Shown here: positions 35,589 to 44,651 of the stretch, in pieces
Layout of the letters: each line of letters opens with the position of its first letter
Numbering within the stretch: position 1 is the first letter of the stretch
Assembly: GCF_003096595.1 (NCBI RefSeq)
Contig: NZ_QEKO01000004.1
Coordinates: 310,001-374,000 of the forward strand
DNA from: Pusillimonas noertemannii
GTDB lineage: Bacteria > Pseudomonadota > Gammaproteobacteria > Burkholderiales > Burkholderiaceae_B
Direction: 5' to 3'
Length of the DNA: 64,000 bases
Position numbers and translations under genes: made by a program
Notes under the pieces: model-generated
Database searches by the model: none
Seen by the model: only the letters and a program-made list of their open reading frames with translations
What the model was told of the DNA's origin: nothing

Positions 35589-36827
35589 ATGTCCAACTCA
35601 GTCGAATTGAACGCCGTCGCCCGCGCCGGCACCGGAAAACACATCGCCATACTTATGCTCTGTATGGCCGTCCTTGGAGAAATGTGCCTTGCGGCCGATT
35701 TCTATGGCTTCGCGGCAGTCCTCACGCTTGTATCGCAAGACCTAGCCCTGAGCGCAAGCCAGGCCGGCCTGGTACAAGGCGCCTTCGGCATCTCTTTTGG
35801 CTTAGGTATGCTTTACTGGGCGCCGCGTGGACGCGGCATGACGGCCAAGAGACTATATTTGATTGGCCTTACAGGGAGCGGCATTCTTATGTTGGTCCAG
35901 ATGAATGCGAATTCATTTCTTGAACTCGTCGTGCTGCGCCTCATCATCGGGTTCTTTGATTCGGCCGTTTTCATCGGCTCAGTCAAAATCGTCATGCAAT
36001 GGTTTACCCGCGAACGACAGGGCCTCGTGATGGGCGTCATCCTCGGCGCATACTCCTTGGCCATTACATTGGATTTTGCCTTCGGCCTGCCATACGCCAT
36101 GTCCACAAGCTGGCGCGAATTCTTCTTTGTCCTTGGCGTTCTGACATTGGCCGTTGGTGTGCTCGGGCAATTCCTTGTCAGACCAGGCCCCTTCAGCGCT
36201 CCTCACGATACGGCCAAGCACGGCCGCAAAGTATTTGTCGAGGTTTTCCGGTCGAAATGGGTCTGGGTCGGCCTACTCGGAATCTTCGGCGCGTTATTTT
36301 CCGTGGCGGCCTGCGCAACCTGGATGATTCCTAGCTTTATCGAGACACAAAACCTGGATCCCTCGCTCGCACCCGCCATCGGTACCATCATGGGGCTGGC
36401 GCAAGTCGCGTTCTTGATATTGGGCGGGTATCTCAGCGATAAGCTTACGCGTATTTCCACACTACTCATTGGCGTTGTGCTTACCTTGTTGGCGGCACTT
36501 CTGTGCGTTGCAACAACCGTTTGGCCGATGTCGTTCAACATGCTCGTAGTCGTGGCACTCATTTCCGGCGTCGGCGTTTTCAGCGGAGGCGCAATTTTCA
36601 GCCTCGTAGGTGAGAAATACGGTACCGATCTTGGCCCATCAGCCGCCGGCTATGCTGAAATGGGCGGCGTCTTCGCCACCTTCGTCGCCCCTGCCTTGAT
36701 GGGCGCGATATTGAGCATGACTCATTCCTTCAGCCTAGCTTTCTGGTCCTTCGTTATTGTAGAAGCGGGGGTTCTGGTCGCGTTGCTTGCCATGACGCGA
36801 ACGGAACGCCGAATGGCTGCTGCCTAG
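35589..36827 (+). CDS. MFS transporter of catabolic operon
   Basis: A 412-residue, 12-helix permease. The start at MSNSVELNAVARAG follows a GGAG 9 nt upstream; an earlier in-frame ATG at 35547 lacks a good RBS. Helices with MFS-type loops are visible, for example DFYGFAAVLTLVSQDLAL, MQWFTRERQGLVMGVILGAYS, and GGYLSDKLTRISTLLIGV in the second half. It is the first gene after the strong promoter and is followed by ring-modifying enzymes, so it probably imports an aromatic acid. Base composition is low for the window (31 of 60 G+C in 36481-36540), suggesting recent acquisition. Confidence 0.88.
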   Translation: MSNSVELNAVARAGTGKHIAILMLCMAVLGEMCLAADFYGFAAVLTLVSQDLALSASQAGLVQGAFGISFGLGMLYWAPRGRGMTAKRLYLIGLTGSGILMLVQMNANSFLELVVLRLIIGFFDSAVFIGSVKIVMQWFTRERQGLVMGVILGAYSLAITLDFAFGLPYAMSTSWREFFFVLGVLTLAVGVLGQFLVRPGPFSAPHDTAKHGRKVFVEVFRSKWVWVGLLGIFGALFSVAACATWMIPSFIETQNLDPSLAPAIGTIMGLAQVAFLILGGYLSDKLTRISTLLIGVVLTLLAALLCVATTVWPMSFNMLVVVALISGVGVFSGGAIFSLVGEKYGTDLGPSAAGYAEMGGVFATFVAPALMGAILSMTHSFSLAFWSFVIVEAGVLVALLAMTRTERRMAAA

Positions 36828-36933
36828 CGCACCAAAGCACCGGCTTGGATACATACATAACAGCAGCCGGTCCTATAAACCGACGCTCATGGCCGTAAGC
36901 GTCCTACTGGCCATGACAACAAGGAAGAAAATC

Positions 36934-37977
36934 ATGAGTAACTTCTTACGAAATACATGGTATGCCGTAGGGTGGAGTAGCGAAATCACGGGAGATCTGT
37001 TTTCCCGCACTCTTCTGAACGAGTCCATACTTATATATCGATTGCCCGATGGGAGTCCAGTTGCTCTGGACAACCGTTGCCCACATCGCTTTGCCCCTCT
37101 AGACTGCGGAAAACTGCTGGCCGACGGAGTAGTTCAATGCGGCTACCATGGTTTGAAATTTGATCGGACAGGTCACTGCATAGCCAACCCGATGGGCAAG
37201 GGAAAGGTCCCCTCGCGTACAAAGGTACGGTCGTACCCAATCATAGAAAGACATCAATTGCTCTGGATCTGGATGGGCCACCCCGATGCGGCCGATCCCG
37301 CCTCCATCCCCGACTATAGCTACATCACCGACGACTCGCTGGATCAGGCCAATATCGGGAACTATCTTCGTGTTCAAGCGAACTACCAACTTATCATCGA
37401 TAACCTGATGGACCTGACTCATGTCGGCATACTGCACGAAGGTTCGCTTGGAAACGAATCTATGCTGGCGGGCCAGCTAGAACTCGTCGAAAGCGGAAAC
37501 GACGTATGTGCAAACCTCTGGATGCCGCAGAGCGAGGCACCTCCCTATCTACGCAATCGCGGCCCCATCATCGACCAGTGGTTGGACATGCGCTGGACCT
37601 GTCCCTCAAGCCTAAGCCTGAATATCGGCGGCACGGCAAGCGGCGAACCCATAGAACGCCCTTCCAACTTCAACGCCATCCACATACTTACCCCCGAAAC
37701 AGAGTATTCGACTCATTATTTCTACGGTACACATGGGAGACTCAACCCCGACGACACAATAGAGCAAATGCGTAAGCTTCAGACTCATGCCTTCCTCGAA
37801 GAGGATCTACCTATGATCGAGAAATGCGCAGCCATGATGGGGCCGACACAAGATTTCTGGGCATCAAAACCCATCCTTCTCGAAAGTGATGCGGCCGCTG
37901 TCCGGAGCCGGCGGATTCTGGACCGGGCTATTGCGCAGGAGGCTGCCAGCACCTGCGTTGCGCACACCACTGAATAA
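36934..37977 (+). CDS. VanA-like Rieske non-heme iron oxygenase
   Basis: A 347-residue oxygenase of the vanillate O-demethylase / ring-hydroxylating type. The start MSNFLRNTWYAVGW follows AGGAAG. The Rieske 2Fe-2S ligands are CPH at 49-51 and CGYH at 69-72. The mononuclear-iron motif is seen in DNLMDLTHVGILH, with a bridging acidic residue. It should demethylate or hydroxylate an aromatic acid. No ferredoxin reductase (VanB) gene lies nearby, so an unlinked reductase is needed. G+C is low like the upstream MFS gene, and codons differ from the flanking core genes. Confidence 0.92.
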   Translation: MSNFLRNTWYAVGWSSEITGDLFSRTLLNESILIYRLPDGSPVALDNRCPHRFAPLDCGKLLADGVVQCGYHGLKFDRTGHCIANPMGKGKVPSRTKVRSYPIIERHQLLWIWMGHPDAADPASIPDYSYITDDSLDQANIGNYLRVQANYQLIIDNLMDLTHVGILHEGSLGNESMLAGQLELVESGNDVCANLWMPQSEAPPYLRNRGPIIDQWLDMRWTCPSSLSLNIGGTASGEPIERPSNFNAIHILTPETEYSTHYFYGTHGRLNPDDTIEQMRKLQTHAFLEEDLPMIEKCAAMMGPTQDFWASKPILLESDAAAVRSRRILDRAIAQEAASTCVAHTTE

Positions 37978-38070
37978 CCGTTCCCTCACACTTTCAATTA
38001 CGTAGGCTGCGGCTTCCGTCACCTACCGGCTTTAGACCAACACATACGAGAATATTGAGAATCCATTGCT

Positions 38071-39075
38071 ATGACTATGTCACATTCATCCCAGTACTCG
38101 CTTCTAGCGCCGACAGCCTTTTTCCAGCCCCGCCGCCTGGGCCACGTCAATCTTTGGGTCGACGACCTGGGAGCCTCAGAACGCTTTTACAACGAGGTAT
38201 GCGGCCTGAACGTCGAATTCACCGAGCCCGACCTCATCGCCACCTTCCTGGGCACGGGCCACACGCCCCACGACCTGGGCATGATGCAGACCACCAAGGG
38301 GGTGGACCGCTACGGACGCAACGGCCTGCTGCAGCTTCCTGGCAGCATCGGCCTGGCCCCCGGCCTGAACCACCTGGCCTGGGAACTGGAGAACGAGGCC
38401 GACCTGGTCTCCGCCTGGAAGCGCATGCGCGACGACGGCGTGGAGATGGACATGACGGTGGACCACCAGGTGGCGCACAGCGTGTACATCTTCGACCCCG
38501 ACCGCAACTACAATGAGTTCTATTGCGACACGGTCAAAGACTGGCGCAATGTGCTCCAGGGCGAGATGGAGCTGATCACCAGCCGGTGGGACCCGGCTTC
38601 GGCCGAGCCCTTCACCGAAGGGCGCTACGACACCTCGCCCACGCTGCGCTTCGTGGAATCGGCACCCATCCATCCCTACCGCATCACCCACGCCGTGCTC
38701 CAGACAGCGCAGCTGGAAGCCATGACCGACTTCTACACCCGCATAGGCGGCCTGCGCATCGCGTGCCAGGACGAGAACGTCGTCTACCTTCGCCCTTCGC
38801 TGGAAAGCTACGAGCACGCGCTGGTGCTGGTGCGGGGCGATGCCCCCGCCTACCATCACGCCTCTTTCCAGATCAAGGACGAACAGGAGCTCGAGGCGGC
38901 GCTGAAGCGCCTGGATGCGGCGGGACGCAAAATCGTCGGCCAGGCCGCCCTGCCTTGGAAGCGTTCTTTCTTCATGAAGGACGTCGACGGCCTGCTCAGC
39001 GAATGGTATGTTGCACGCTCTGCGCCCATCGACCTGGCCCGGCGCGGCGACACGCCGCTGGCCTGGGCAGTCTGA
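38071..39075 (+). CDS. Two-domain VOC extradiol-type dioxygenase
   Basis: A 334-residue protein with two vicinal-oxygen-chelate modules. Module 1 (about 20-165) has GHVNLWVDDL, LNHLAWELE and YNEFYCD; module 2 (about 205-320) has THAVLQTAQ, HHASFQI and LSEWYVA. Each module thus shows a His-His-Glu set, whereas classical extradiol dioxygenases bind Fe(II) in only one. It probably cleaves a catechol-type ring next to the hydroxyls. The RBS is weak. The first 15 or so codons are AT-rich and the rest markedly GC-rich (44 of 60 in 38221-38280), placing a composition boundary at its 5' end. Confidence 0.85.
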   Translation: MTMSHSSQYSLLAPTAFFQPRRLGHVNLWVDDLGASERFYNEVCGLNVEFTEPDLIATFLGTGHTPHDLGMMQTTKGVDRYGRNGLLQLPGSIGLAPGLNHLAWELENEADLVSAWKRMRDDGVEMDMTVDHQVAHSVYIFDPDRNYNEFYCDTVKDWRNVLQGEMELITSRWDPASAEPFTEGRYDTSPTLRFVESAPIHPYRITHAVLQTAQLEAMTDFYTRIGGLRIACQDENVVYLRPSLESYEHALVLVRGDAPAYHHASFQIKDEQELEAALKRLDAAGRKIVGQAALPWKRSFFMKDVDGLLSEWYVARSAPIDLARRGDTPLAWAV

Positions 39076-39117
39076 ACAGCGATTTCCAATTCAATACAAC
39101 GATACAAGCAGAGCAAT

Positions 39118-40269
39118 ATGGCTAAAGCATTGACAGCAATCATCGCCGGCGGCGGCCTGGGCGGCTTGGCCACGGCCGCCGCCCTGGCCCGCACGGGCTG
39201 GCGCGTCACGGTGTTCGAACGGCAGAACGAACTGCGCGCCAACGGTTCGGGCATCTATATCTGGGAAAACGGCCTGCGGGTGCTCGAGGCCCTGGGCGCC
39301 TGCGAAGATGCGATCCGCGATGCATTTCGCGGCACGCACTTCGAGCAGCGCGACAACCGCAACGCCATCATTGAATCAGCGGCCATCCCTTCCGACCGCC
39401 GCCTGATGACCACCTAGCGCAGCCAGTTGCTGGGCGCCCTGCGCGACGCCTGCCTGCGCGCCGGGGTGGAAATCGTCACCAGCGCAGAAGTCATCGGCGC
39501 CACGCCACGAGGCGAACTGCGGTTTGCCAATGGCGAGACGCAGCGCGCCGACCTGGCGGTGGGCGCCGACGGCATCTGGTCCAAGGTGCGCGAAACCCTG
39601 GGGCTCGAGCTGCTGCACGAGCAGACGCTGGAAGGCGCGCTGCGCACCATGATACCGGCCAGGCCGGGTGATTTCGCGCCCGAAGACACGGGCAAGTACA
39701 TCGAGAACTGGAACGGCACACGCCGGCTGCTGATTACGCCGGTAACGCAAGAGCATACTTATCTTGCGCTTACCTGCCCCTCCACCGACACCGCCGCCCG
39801 CAACACCCGGGTCGACAAATCGCTGTGGAAGGCTTCGTTTCCGGCCTGGTCGCACCTTATCGACCGGATCGGCGACGAGGTGTCGTGGGGCGTATACAGC
39901 ACCATCAAGTGCAAGGCCTGGTCGTCGGGGCGCAGCGTCATCCTGGGCGATGCCGCGCACGCCCAGCCGCCCAACCTGGGCCAGGGCGGCGGCATGGCCA
40001 TGCAGAACGGGCTGGCGCTTGCCACCGCCCTGCAAGATGTGGCCGCGCCTCAAGAAATACCCGACGCGCTCGAGCGCTGGGAACGGCAGGAACGCGATAT
40101 CGTCGAGCATTGCCAGAAATGGTCCTGCCTGTACGGCGAAGTCACCTTCCTGCCCGATGAGGTTCGCACCACCGTCATACGCAGCGCAATGGCCCATCCC
40201 TGGGTGGCCGGACAGGTCTTTCGCGCGGCCAACCACCAGCCCACCGGCGCTAGTGTCCTGTTTGGCTAA
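39118..40269 (+). pseudogene. FAD-dependent aromatic monooxygenase with in-frame TAG
   Basis: A salicylate- or 4-hydroxybenzoate-hydroxylase-like flavoprotein of 383 codons. The FAD motif GGGLGG lies at residues 11-16, VGADGIWSKVRETL in the middle, and LGDAAHAQPPNLGQGGGMAMQNG in the C-terminal half. Codon 100 (39415-39417) is TAG, and the frame continues unbroken in both directions, so one C-to-T change from CAG would explain it. Neither half could work alone, since the dinucleotide fold and the GD motif are separated. Either the gene is recently inactivated, the base is a sequencing error, or the stop is suppressed. It is 42 nt after the VOC gene in the same operon. Confidence 0.85.
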
Positions 40270-40289
40270 TTAACCAAGCAGGACACTAG
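40250..40289. repeat. 40-bp near-perfect palindrome across monooxygenase stop
   Basis: Two 20-bp arms meet with no spacer, starting CTAGTGTCCTG and ending CAGGACACTAG, with two mismatched positions. It overlaps the last codons of the flavoprotein and ends 19 nt before the MarR start. It could be a terminator, the MarR operator, or an abutted pair of transposon ends; CTAG at both outer edges is noted. Confidence 0.8.
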
Positions 40290-40308
40290 TCAGTAGATAT
40301 AATGCGGC

Positions 40309-40761
40309 ATGCCCAATGACGACCCTTCCATGCCGGACGCCTCGCTGGACCACAACATCGCGTCCCAGATGGCGTCCATTATCTTTCGCCTGGACCAGAT
40401 CCTGCGCGACACGATATTGCGCAAGCTGGATCTCACCTACATCCATTTTCGGGTGCTACAGTACCTGTATGAAAAAGACGGCCGGCAAATAGGCGAAATC
40501 GCCGCCGCCATCGTCGTGCGCCAGCCGGTGCTCAGCCGCGTCATCGACCAGATGGAAGAGCGCGCGCTGGTGCGCCGCAGCGCCGACCCTCAAGACAGCC
40601 GCCGCATGCGCGTCTATCTTACCGACCACGGCCGCAGCCGCTATCAAGAGGCCTGGCCGCCCGCGCACGAACTGCTGGAAACCTCGCTGAAGGGCTTCAA
40701 GGGACGCGAGCGCGAGGCGCTGCGCCGGCTGCTCAAGAAAATGGCCGCCAACCTGTTTTAG
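40309..40761 (+). CDS. MarR-family transcriptional regulator
   Basis: A 150-residue winged-helix dimer protein. It has the N-terminal dimerisation helix (MASIIFRLDQILRDTIL), recognition helix region (IGEIAAAIVVRQPVLSRVIDQMEE), and the wing with DPQDSRRMRVYLTD. MarR proteins usually repress neighbouring catabolic genes until an aromatic ligand binds. The candidate operators are the inverted repeat in the operon promoter and the 40-bp palindrome immediately upstream. The ATG has no clear SD; a TATAAT lies 5 nt before it but lacks a -35. Confidence 0.9.
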   Translation: MPNDDPSMPDASLDHNIASQMASIIFRLDQILRDTILRKLDLTYIHFRVLQYLYEKDGRQIGEIAAAIVVRQPVLSRVIDQMEERALVRRSADPQDSRRMRVYLTDHGRSRYQEAWPPAHELLETSLKGFKGREREALRRLLKKMAANLF

Positions 40762-40766
40762 ACATC

Positions 40767-40979
40767 ATGAACAACGATGATCTGCAACTGCTGGTCAGCA
40801 AAAGCATGCCTTTCGGCAAGTACCAGGGCCGGCTGTTTGCCGACCTGCCAGGCTACTACCTGGCGTGGTTCGCCCGCAAGGGCTTCCCGCCGGGCGAGAC
40901 GGGCCGGCTGCTGGCCCTGATGCACGAGATCGACCACAACGGCCTGCGCCATCTGCTTGATCCGCTGCGCGGGTCTTGA
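40767..40979 (+). CDS. DUF3820 family protein
   Basis: A 70-residue protein matching DUF3820 (sometimes labelled putative quorum-sensing-regulated virulence factor). It has the typical MPFGKYQGRLFADLPGYYL near residues 14-32 and EIDHNGLRHLLDPLR at the C-terminus. It starts 5 nt after MarR, so it is probably co-transcribed. Function is unknown; the family is widespread in proteobacteria and need not relate to catabolism. Confidence 0.85.
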   Translation: MNNDDLQLLVSKSMPFGKYQGRLFADLPGYYLAWFARKGFPPGETGRLLALMHEIDHNGLRHLLDPLRGS

Positions 40980-40985
40980 GCCGAT

Positions 40986-41942
40986 TCAACCCCCCATCTG
41001 CCGCGCCAGGCGCTCCAGCACCTCGTAGCAAGGCAGCACGCGGGCGGCGCTGGCATTGGGCTCGCGCCGTTCGCCTACGGCTGCCACGAATTCGCGATCT
41101 TGAAGCTCTATGCCGTTGATGGAAACGTCGACCCGGCTGACGTCTATTTTGTCGCCGCTTCCCGTGTACAGATCGTCGTACGAGGCCACGTAGGTGGCGC
41201 TGTCGCCAATATAGCGAAACGTCGTTCCCAGGGGGCCGTCGTTGTTGAAGCTGAGGGCCAGTGTGCACAAGGCGCCCGTGCTGCTCTTGAGCTGTATGGA
41301 CATGTCCATGGCAATGCCCAGCTCGGGATGCATGGGCCCTTGAACCGCATGGGCCTGCACCACCTCGCCGCCGTCCTGGTACAGGAAAAGGTCGACCGTA
41401 TGCGCGGCGTGATGCCACAGCAGGTGGTCGGTCCAGCTGCGCGGCTCGCCCAGGGCGTTCAGGTTGCTGCGGCGAAGAAAGAAAGTCTGGGCGACCAGGT
41501 GCTGCAAGCGGAAGCGCCCTTCTTCGATGCCCCGTCGCACGTACTGATGGCTGGGATTGAATCGGCGCGTATGGCCGCACATGGCCACCAGCCCCCGGCT
41601 CTGGGCCTCGCCGGCCACTGCGCGGGCGTCGTCCAGCCGGTCGGCCAGGGGGATTTCGACCTGGACATGCTTGCCGGCCTTCAGGCAGGCAATGGCCTGG
41701 CGCGCATGCATGGGTGTGGGCGTGCACAATATCGCTGCGTCGAGCCCCGGCAGCGCAAGCGCCTCCGCAAGGTCCGGGCAGGCATGGGGCACGCCGAAAC
41801 GGGCAGCCGCGGCGCGTGCCTTGTCGAGCTCGGGGTCGACCACTGCCATTACCCTGGCGCCGGGAACATGGGCCAGCCCTTCGAGATGCTTGATGCCGAA
41901 TGCGCCGGCCCCCGCCACTGCAATATTAAGGACTCGAGTCAT
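40986..41942 (-). CDS. ligC: LigC-like 4-carboxy-2-hydroxymuconate-6-semialdehyde dehydrogenase
   Basis: A 318-residue Gfo/Idh/MocA-family NAD(P) oxidoreductase. The Rossmann motif GAGAFGIKH lies at about residues 9-17. Several stretches closely match the protocatechuate 4,5-cleavage enzyme LigC/PmdC as I recall it: HVQVEIPLAD, GHTRRFNPSHQY, GEPRSWTDHLLWHHAAHTVD, and NGIELQDREF. The start MTRVLNIAVAG is chosen over an ATG 8 codons upstream. It is convergent with the catabolic operon and ends 7 nt from DUF3820, so it is separately expressed. The other protocatechuate 4,5-pathway genes are not in the window. Confidence 0.8.
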   Translation of the reverse strand: MTRVLNIAVAGAGAFGIKHLEGLAHVPGARVMAVVDPELDKARAAAARFGVPHACPDLAEALALPGLDAAILCTPTPMHARQAIACLKAGKHVQVEIPLADRLDDARAVAGEAQSRGLVAMCGHTRRFNPSHQYVRRGIEEGRFRLQHLVAQTFFLRRSNLNALGEPRSWTDHLLWHHAAHTVDLFLYQDGGEVVQAHAVQGPMHPELGIAMDMSIQLKSSTGALCTLALSFNNDGPLGTTFRYIGDSATYVASYDDLYTGSGDKIDVSRVDVSINGIELQDREFVAAVGERREPNASAARVLPCYEVLERLARQMGG

Positions 41943-42085
41943 TGAAAAGCCTTTGTGCCGTATCACTGCCTGGCATGATACCGGCTCAAGGCATGAAAAG
42001 GCGACCCCTCGCCCAAACTGGAACGACGCGCACTACGGGCTTCGGCCGCGGCTGCAATGACCCAAGGGACTGTTGGGCCTGCACG

Positions 42086-42114
42086 GCAAAACGGGCCCAG
42101 GGGGCCCGTTTTGC
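42086..42114 (-). terminator. rpoD terminator
   Basis: Perfect 13-bp arms GCAAAACGGGCCC and complement around a 3-nt loop, 33 nt past the rpoD stop. A/T runs inside the stem make it effective in both directions, but no plus-strand gene ends here. Confidence 0.85.
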
Positions 42115-42146
42115 GCCATGAAGCGGGCGGCGACCGCCCGCTCCGC

Positions 42147-44417
42147 TTACTGCCCCTCGAGGAAGCTCTTGAGCTTGTCGGCCCGGCTGGGGTGACGCAG
42201 CTTGCGCAACGCCTTGGCCTCGATCTGGCGTATGCGTTCGCGCGTAACGTCGAACTGCTTGCCGACCTCTTCGAGAGTCTGGTCGGTGCTCATTTCGATG
42301 CCGAAACGCATGCGCAACACCTTGGCCTCGCGAGGCGTGAGCGAATCGAGCACCTCTTTGACCACGTCGCGCATCGAGCCATGCAGGGCCCACTCGGACG
42401 GCGACAGCGTGCCGGTGTCTTCGATGAAATCGCCCAGGTGGGAATCGTCGTCGTCGCCGATGGGAGTCTCCATGGAGATGGGCTCTTTGGCGATCTTGAG
42501 GATCTTGCGCACCTTGTCTTCGGGCATGTCCATCTTTTGAGCCAGCGTGGCCGGATCGGGCTCGGCGCCGGTTTCCTGGAGGATCTGGCGATTGATGCGG
42601 TTCATCTTGTTGATGGTTTCGATCATGTGCACCGGAATGCGGATGGTGCGCGCCTGGTCGGCGATCGACCGCGTGATGGCCTGGCGGATCCACCAGGTGG
42701 CGTAGGTGGAGAACTTGTAGCCGCGGCGATACTCGAACTTGTCGACGGCCTTCATGAGGCCGATGTTGCCCTCTTGGATGAGGTCGAGGAACTGCAGCCC
42801 GCGATTGGTGTACTTCTTGGCGATGGAGATGACCAGGCGCAGGTTGGCCTCGGTCATTTCGCGCTTGGCCTTGCGCGCCTTGGCCTCGCCGGTGGCCATG
42901 CGCTTGTTGACGTCCTTGAGGTCTTTAAGCGGCAGCACGACGCTGGACTGCAGGTCGATGAGCTTTTGCTGCAGCTCTTGCACGGCCGGAACATGGCGCT
43001 CGAGCGTCTCGGAATACGGATGGCCCGCCGCGACTTCCTGGAGAACCCAGTCGAGATTGGTCTCGTTGCCGGGGAACACCTTGATGAAGTAGGCGCGCGG
43101 CATGCCGGCGCGATCGACGCAGATGTGCAGCACCTCGCGTTCGAGCTGGCGCACCTGGGCCACCTGGTCGCGCAGGGTGTCGGCCAGGCGCTCGACCATC
43201 TTGGCCGTAAAGCGGATGCCCATGAGTTCGTCAAGAATGGCCTGCTGGGCCTGTCCGTACTCGGGCGCTTCGTAGCCCTTGGTTTCGAAGGCCTTGCGCA
43301 TTTTCTCGAACCAGACCGAGACATTCTCGAACTTCTTGAGCGACTTCGTGCGCAGATGCTCGAGCTGCTTGCTGCTCATGCCGCCTGCCGGGCCGTCTTC
43401 GTTCTCGTCGTTGTCGACCGAAACGCCCGCCCCGGCGTATTCTTCGCCCTCTTCGTCGACCAGGCCGTCGACGACTTCGTCGATCTGGGCGTGGCCGTCG
43501 CGCACACGCTGTATGTGGGCGAGGATTTCGTTGACGGTGGTGGGACATGCGGCGATGGCCATGACCATGTGCTTGAGGCCGTCTTCGATGCGCTTGGCGA
43601 TTTCGATTTCGCCTTCGCGGGTCAGCAGTTCGACCGTTCCCATTTCGCGCATGTACATGCGGACGGGATCGGTGGTGCGGCCAAAGTCGGAATCGACCGT
43701 GGTCAGGGCCGCCTCGGCTTCGTCCTCGACGTCATCGTCGTTGGATGCGACAGGCGCATTGTCGTTCAGCAGCAGCGATTCGGCATCGGGCGCTTGGTCG
43801 TAGACCGAGATGCCCATGTCGCTGAAGGTGCTGATGATGCCGTCGATGGCCTCGGCGTCGACCAGGTCGTCCGGCAGGTGGTCGTTGATCTCGCCATAGG
43901 TGAGATAGCCGCGCTCTTTGCCGAGCTTGATGAGAACCTTGAGGCGGTTGCGGCGCGCCTCTTGTTCTTCAGGGGTCATCTGGCTGCGGGCGGGCGTGTC
44001 TTTGTCGCCCTTGCCGCGCTTGCCGCCGCGCTTGGGCATGGGCTTGAAATCGGGGATGACTTCGGCTTCGACATCGACGTCGTCGTCGGTGAAGTTGGCC
44101 GCATCATTGTTGGCCGACTTGGCCGGACGGCCGGGACGGCGTCCGGTGGATGCGGGACGGCCGGGCTTGGCTGCTTTCTTGGCCTCGGCCCCTTCGGCCG
44201 TCTTGACGGCGGTTTTCTTTACGGCAGCTTTCTTGACTGCCGCCTTCTTTACTGCGGCCTTTTTGGCAGGTGCCTTCTTGGCCGCCACATTGGCATCCGC
44301 CAGGGCCGCGACCTTTACAGCGGTCTTGGCGGCACTTTTGGTCGCAGCAGCCGATCGGGCTTTTTTTGCAGCTTCTTGCTCAGCTGACAACGGGGTATTA
44401 CCAGTGGCTTGGGTCAT
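42147..44417 (-). CDS. rpoD: RNA polymerase primary sigma factor
   Basis: Housekeeping sigma-70 of 756 residues. The start MTQATGNTP follows GGAAG; an upstream codon would add 17. The N-terminus contains a Lys/Ala-rich stretch (about residues 30-75) with four near-identical KKAAV units, then region 1.1. Region 2 has [21 protein letters not shown] and [19 protein letters not shown], and region 4.2 [21 protein letters not shown]. It is the last gene of the rpsU-dnaG-rpoD macromolecular synthesis group. A possible promoter in the 234-nt upstream gap is TTGGCC-N18-GATACT (44545-44574). Confidence 0.98.
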   Translation of the reverse strand: MTQATGNTPLSAEQEAAKKARSAAATKSAAKTAVKVAALADANVAAKKAPAKKAAVKKAAVKKAAVKKTAVKTAEGAEAKKAAKPGRPASTGRRPGRPAKSANNDAANFTDDDVDVEAEVIPDFKPMPKRGGKRGKGDKDTPARSQMTPEEQEARRNRLKVLIKLGKERGYLTYGEINDHLPDDLVDAEAIDGIISTFSDMGISVYDQAPDAESLLLNDNAPVASNDDDVEDEAEAALTTVDSDFGRTTDPVRMYMREMGTVELLTREGEIEIAKRIEDGLKHMVMAIAACPTTVNEILAHIQRVRDGHAQIDEVVDGLVDEEGEEYAGAGVSVDNDENEDGPAGGMSSKQLEHLRTKSLKKFENVSVWFEKMRKAFETKGYEAPEYGQAQQAILDELMGIRFTAKMVERLADTLRDQVAQVRQLEREVLHICVDRAGMPRAYFIKVFPGNETNLDWVLQEVAAGHPYSETLERHVPAVQELQQKLIDLQSSVVLPLKDLKDVNKRMATGEAKARKAKREMTEANLRLVISIAKKYTNRGLQFLDLIQEGNIGLMKAVDKFEYRRGYKFSTYATWWIRQAITRSIADQARTIRIPVHMIETINKMNRINRQILQETGAEPDPATLAQKMDMPEDKVRKILKIAKEPISMETPIGDDDDSHLGDFIEDTGTLSPSEWALHGSMRDVVKEVLDSLTPREAKVLRMRFGIEMSTDQTLEEVGKQFDVTRERIRQIEAKALRKLRHPSRADKLKSFLEGQ

Positions 44418-44651
44418 AGTGGCTTCCGTAAGTGCAATGCGCGCACGCGAAGGACCTCGCGCCGCCATTGCAGGGCAAAACTACTTTCGCAACGGCGTCG
44501 GGGCGGCGCAAAAAACGATTTTTCGCCCGGTGCCCGAATGTAGAAGTATCCTTGTCTTTCATATGCAAGGCCAAAATGGGGCAACCGCTTAAAACCGCAA
44601 ATTTTGCGCAATGCGCCTGATGGCGATGCGAAACTCTTTATTTTACAACAG

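Noticed and set aside
39427-40269. Independent 280-residue flavoprotein starting at TTG
   Set aside because: It lacks the N-terminal FAD-binding fold and has no RBS; it is the 3' part of the interrupted monooxygenase.
40298-40303. TATAAT as a promoter for the MarR gene
   Set aside because: The sequence is perfect, but no -35 is found at 16-18 bp and transcription would start at the ATG itself; kept only as a remark.
42057-44387. 776-codon plus-strand ORF opposite rpoD
   Set aside because: Exact antisense shadow of rpoD in a GC-rich genome; no RBS or recognisable domain.
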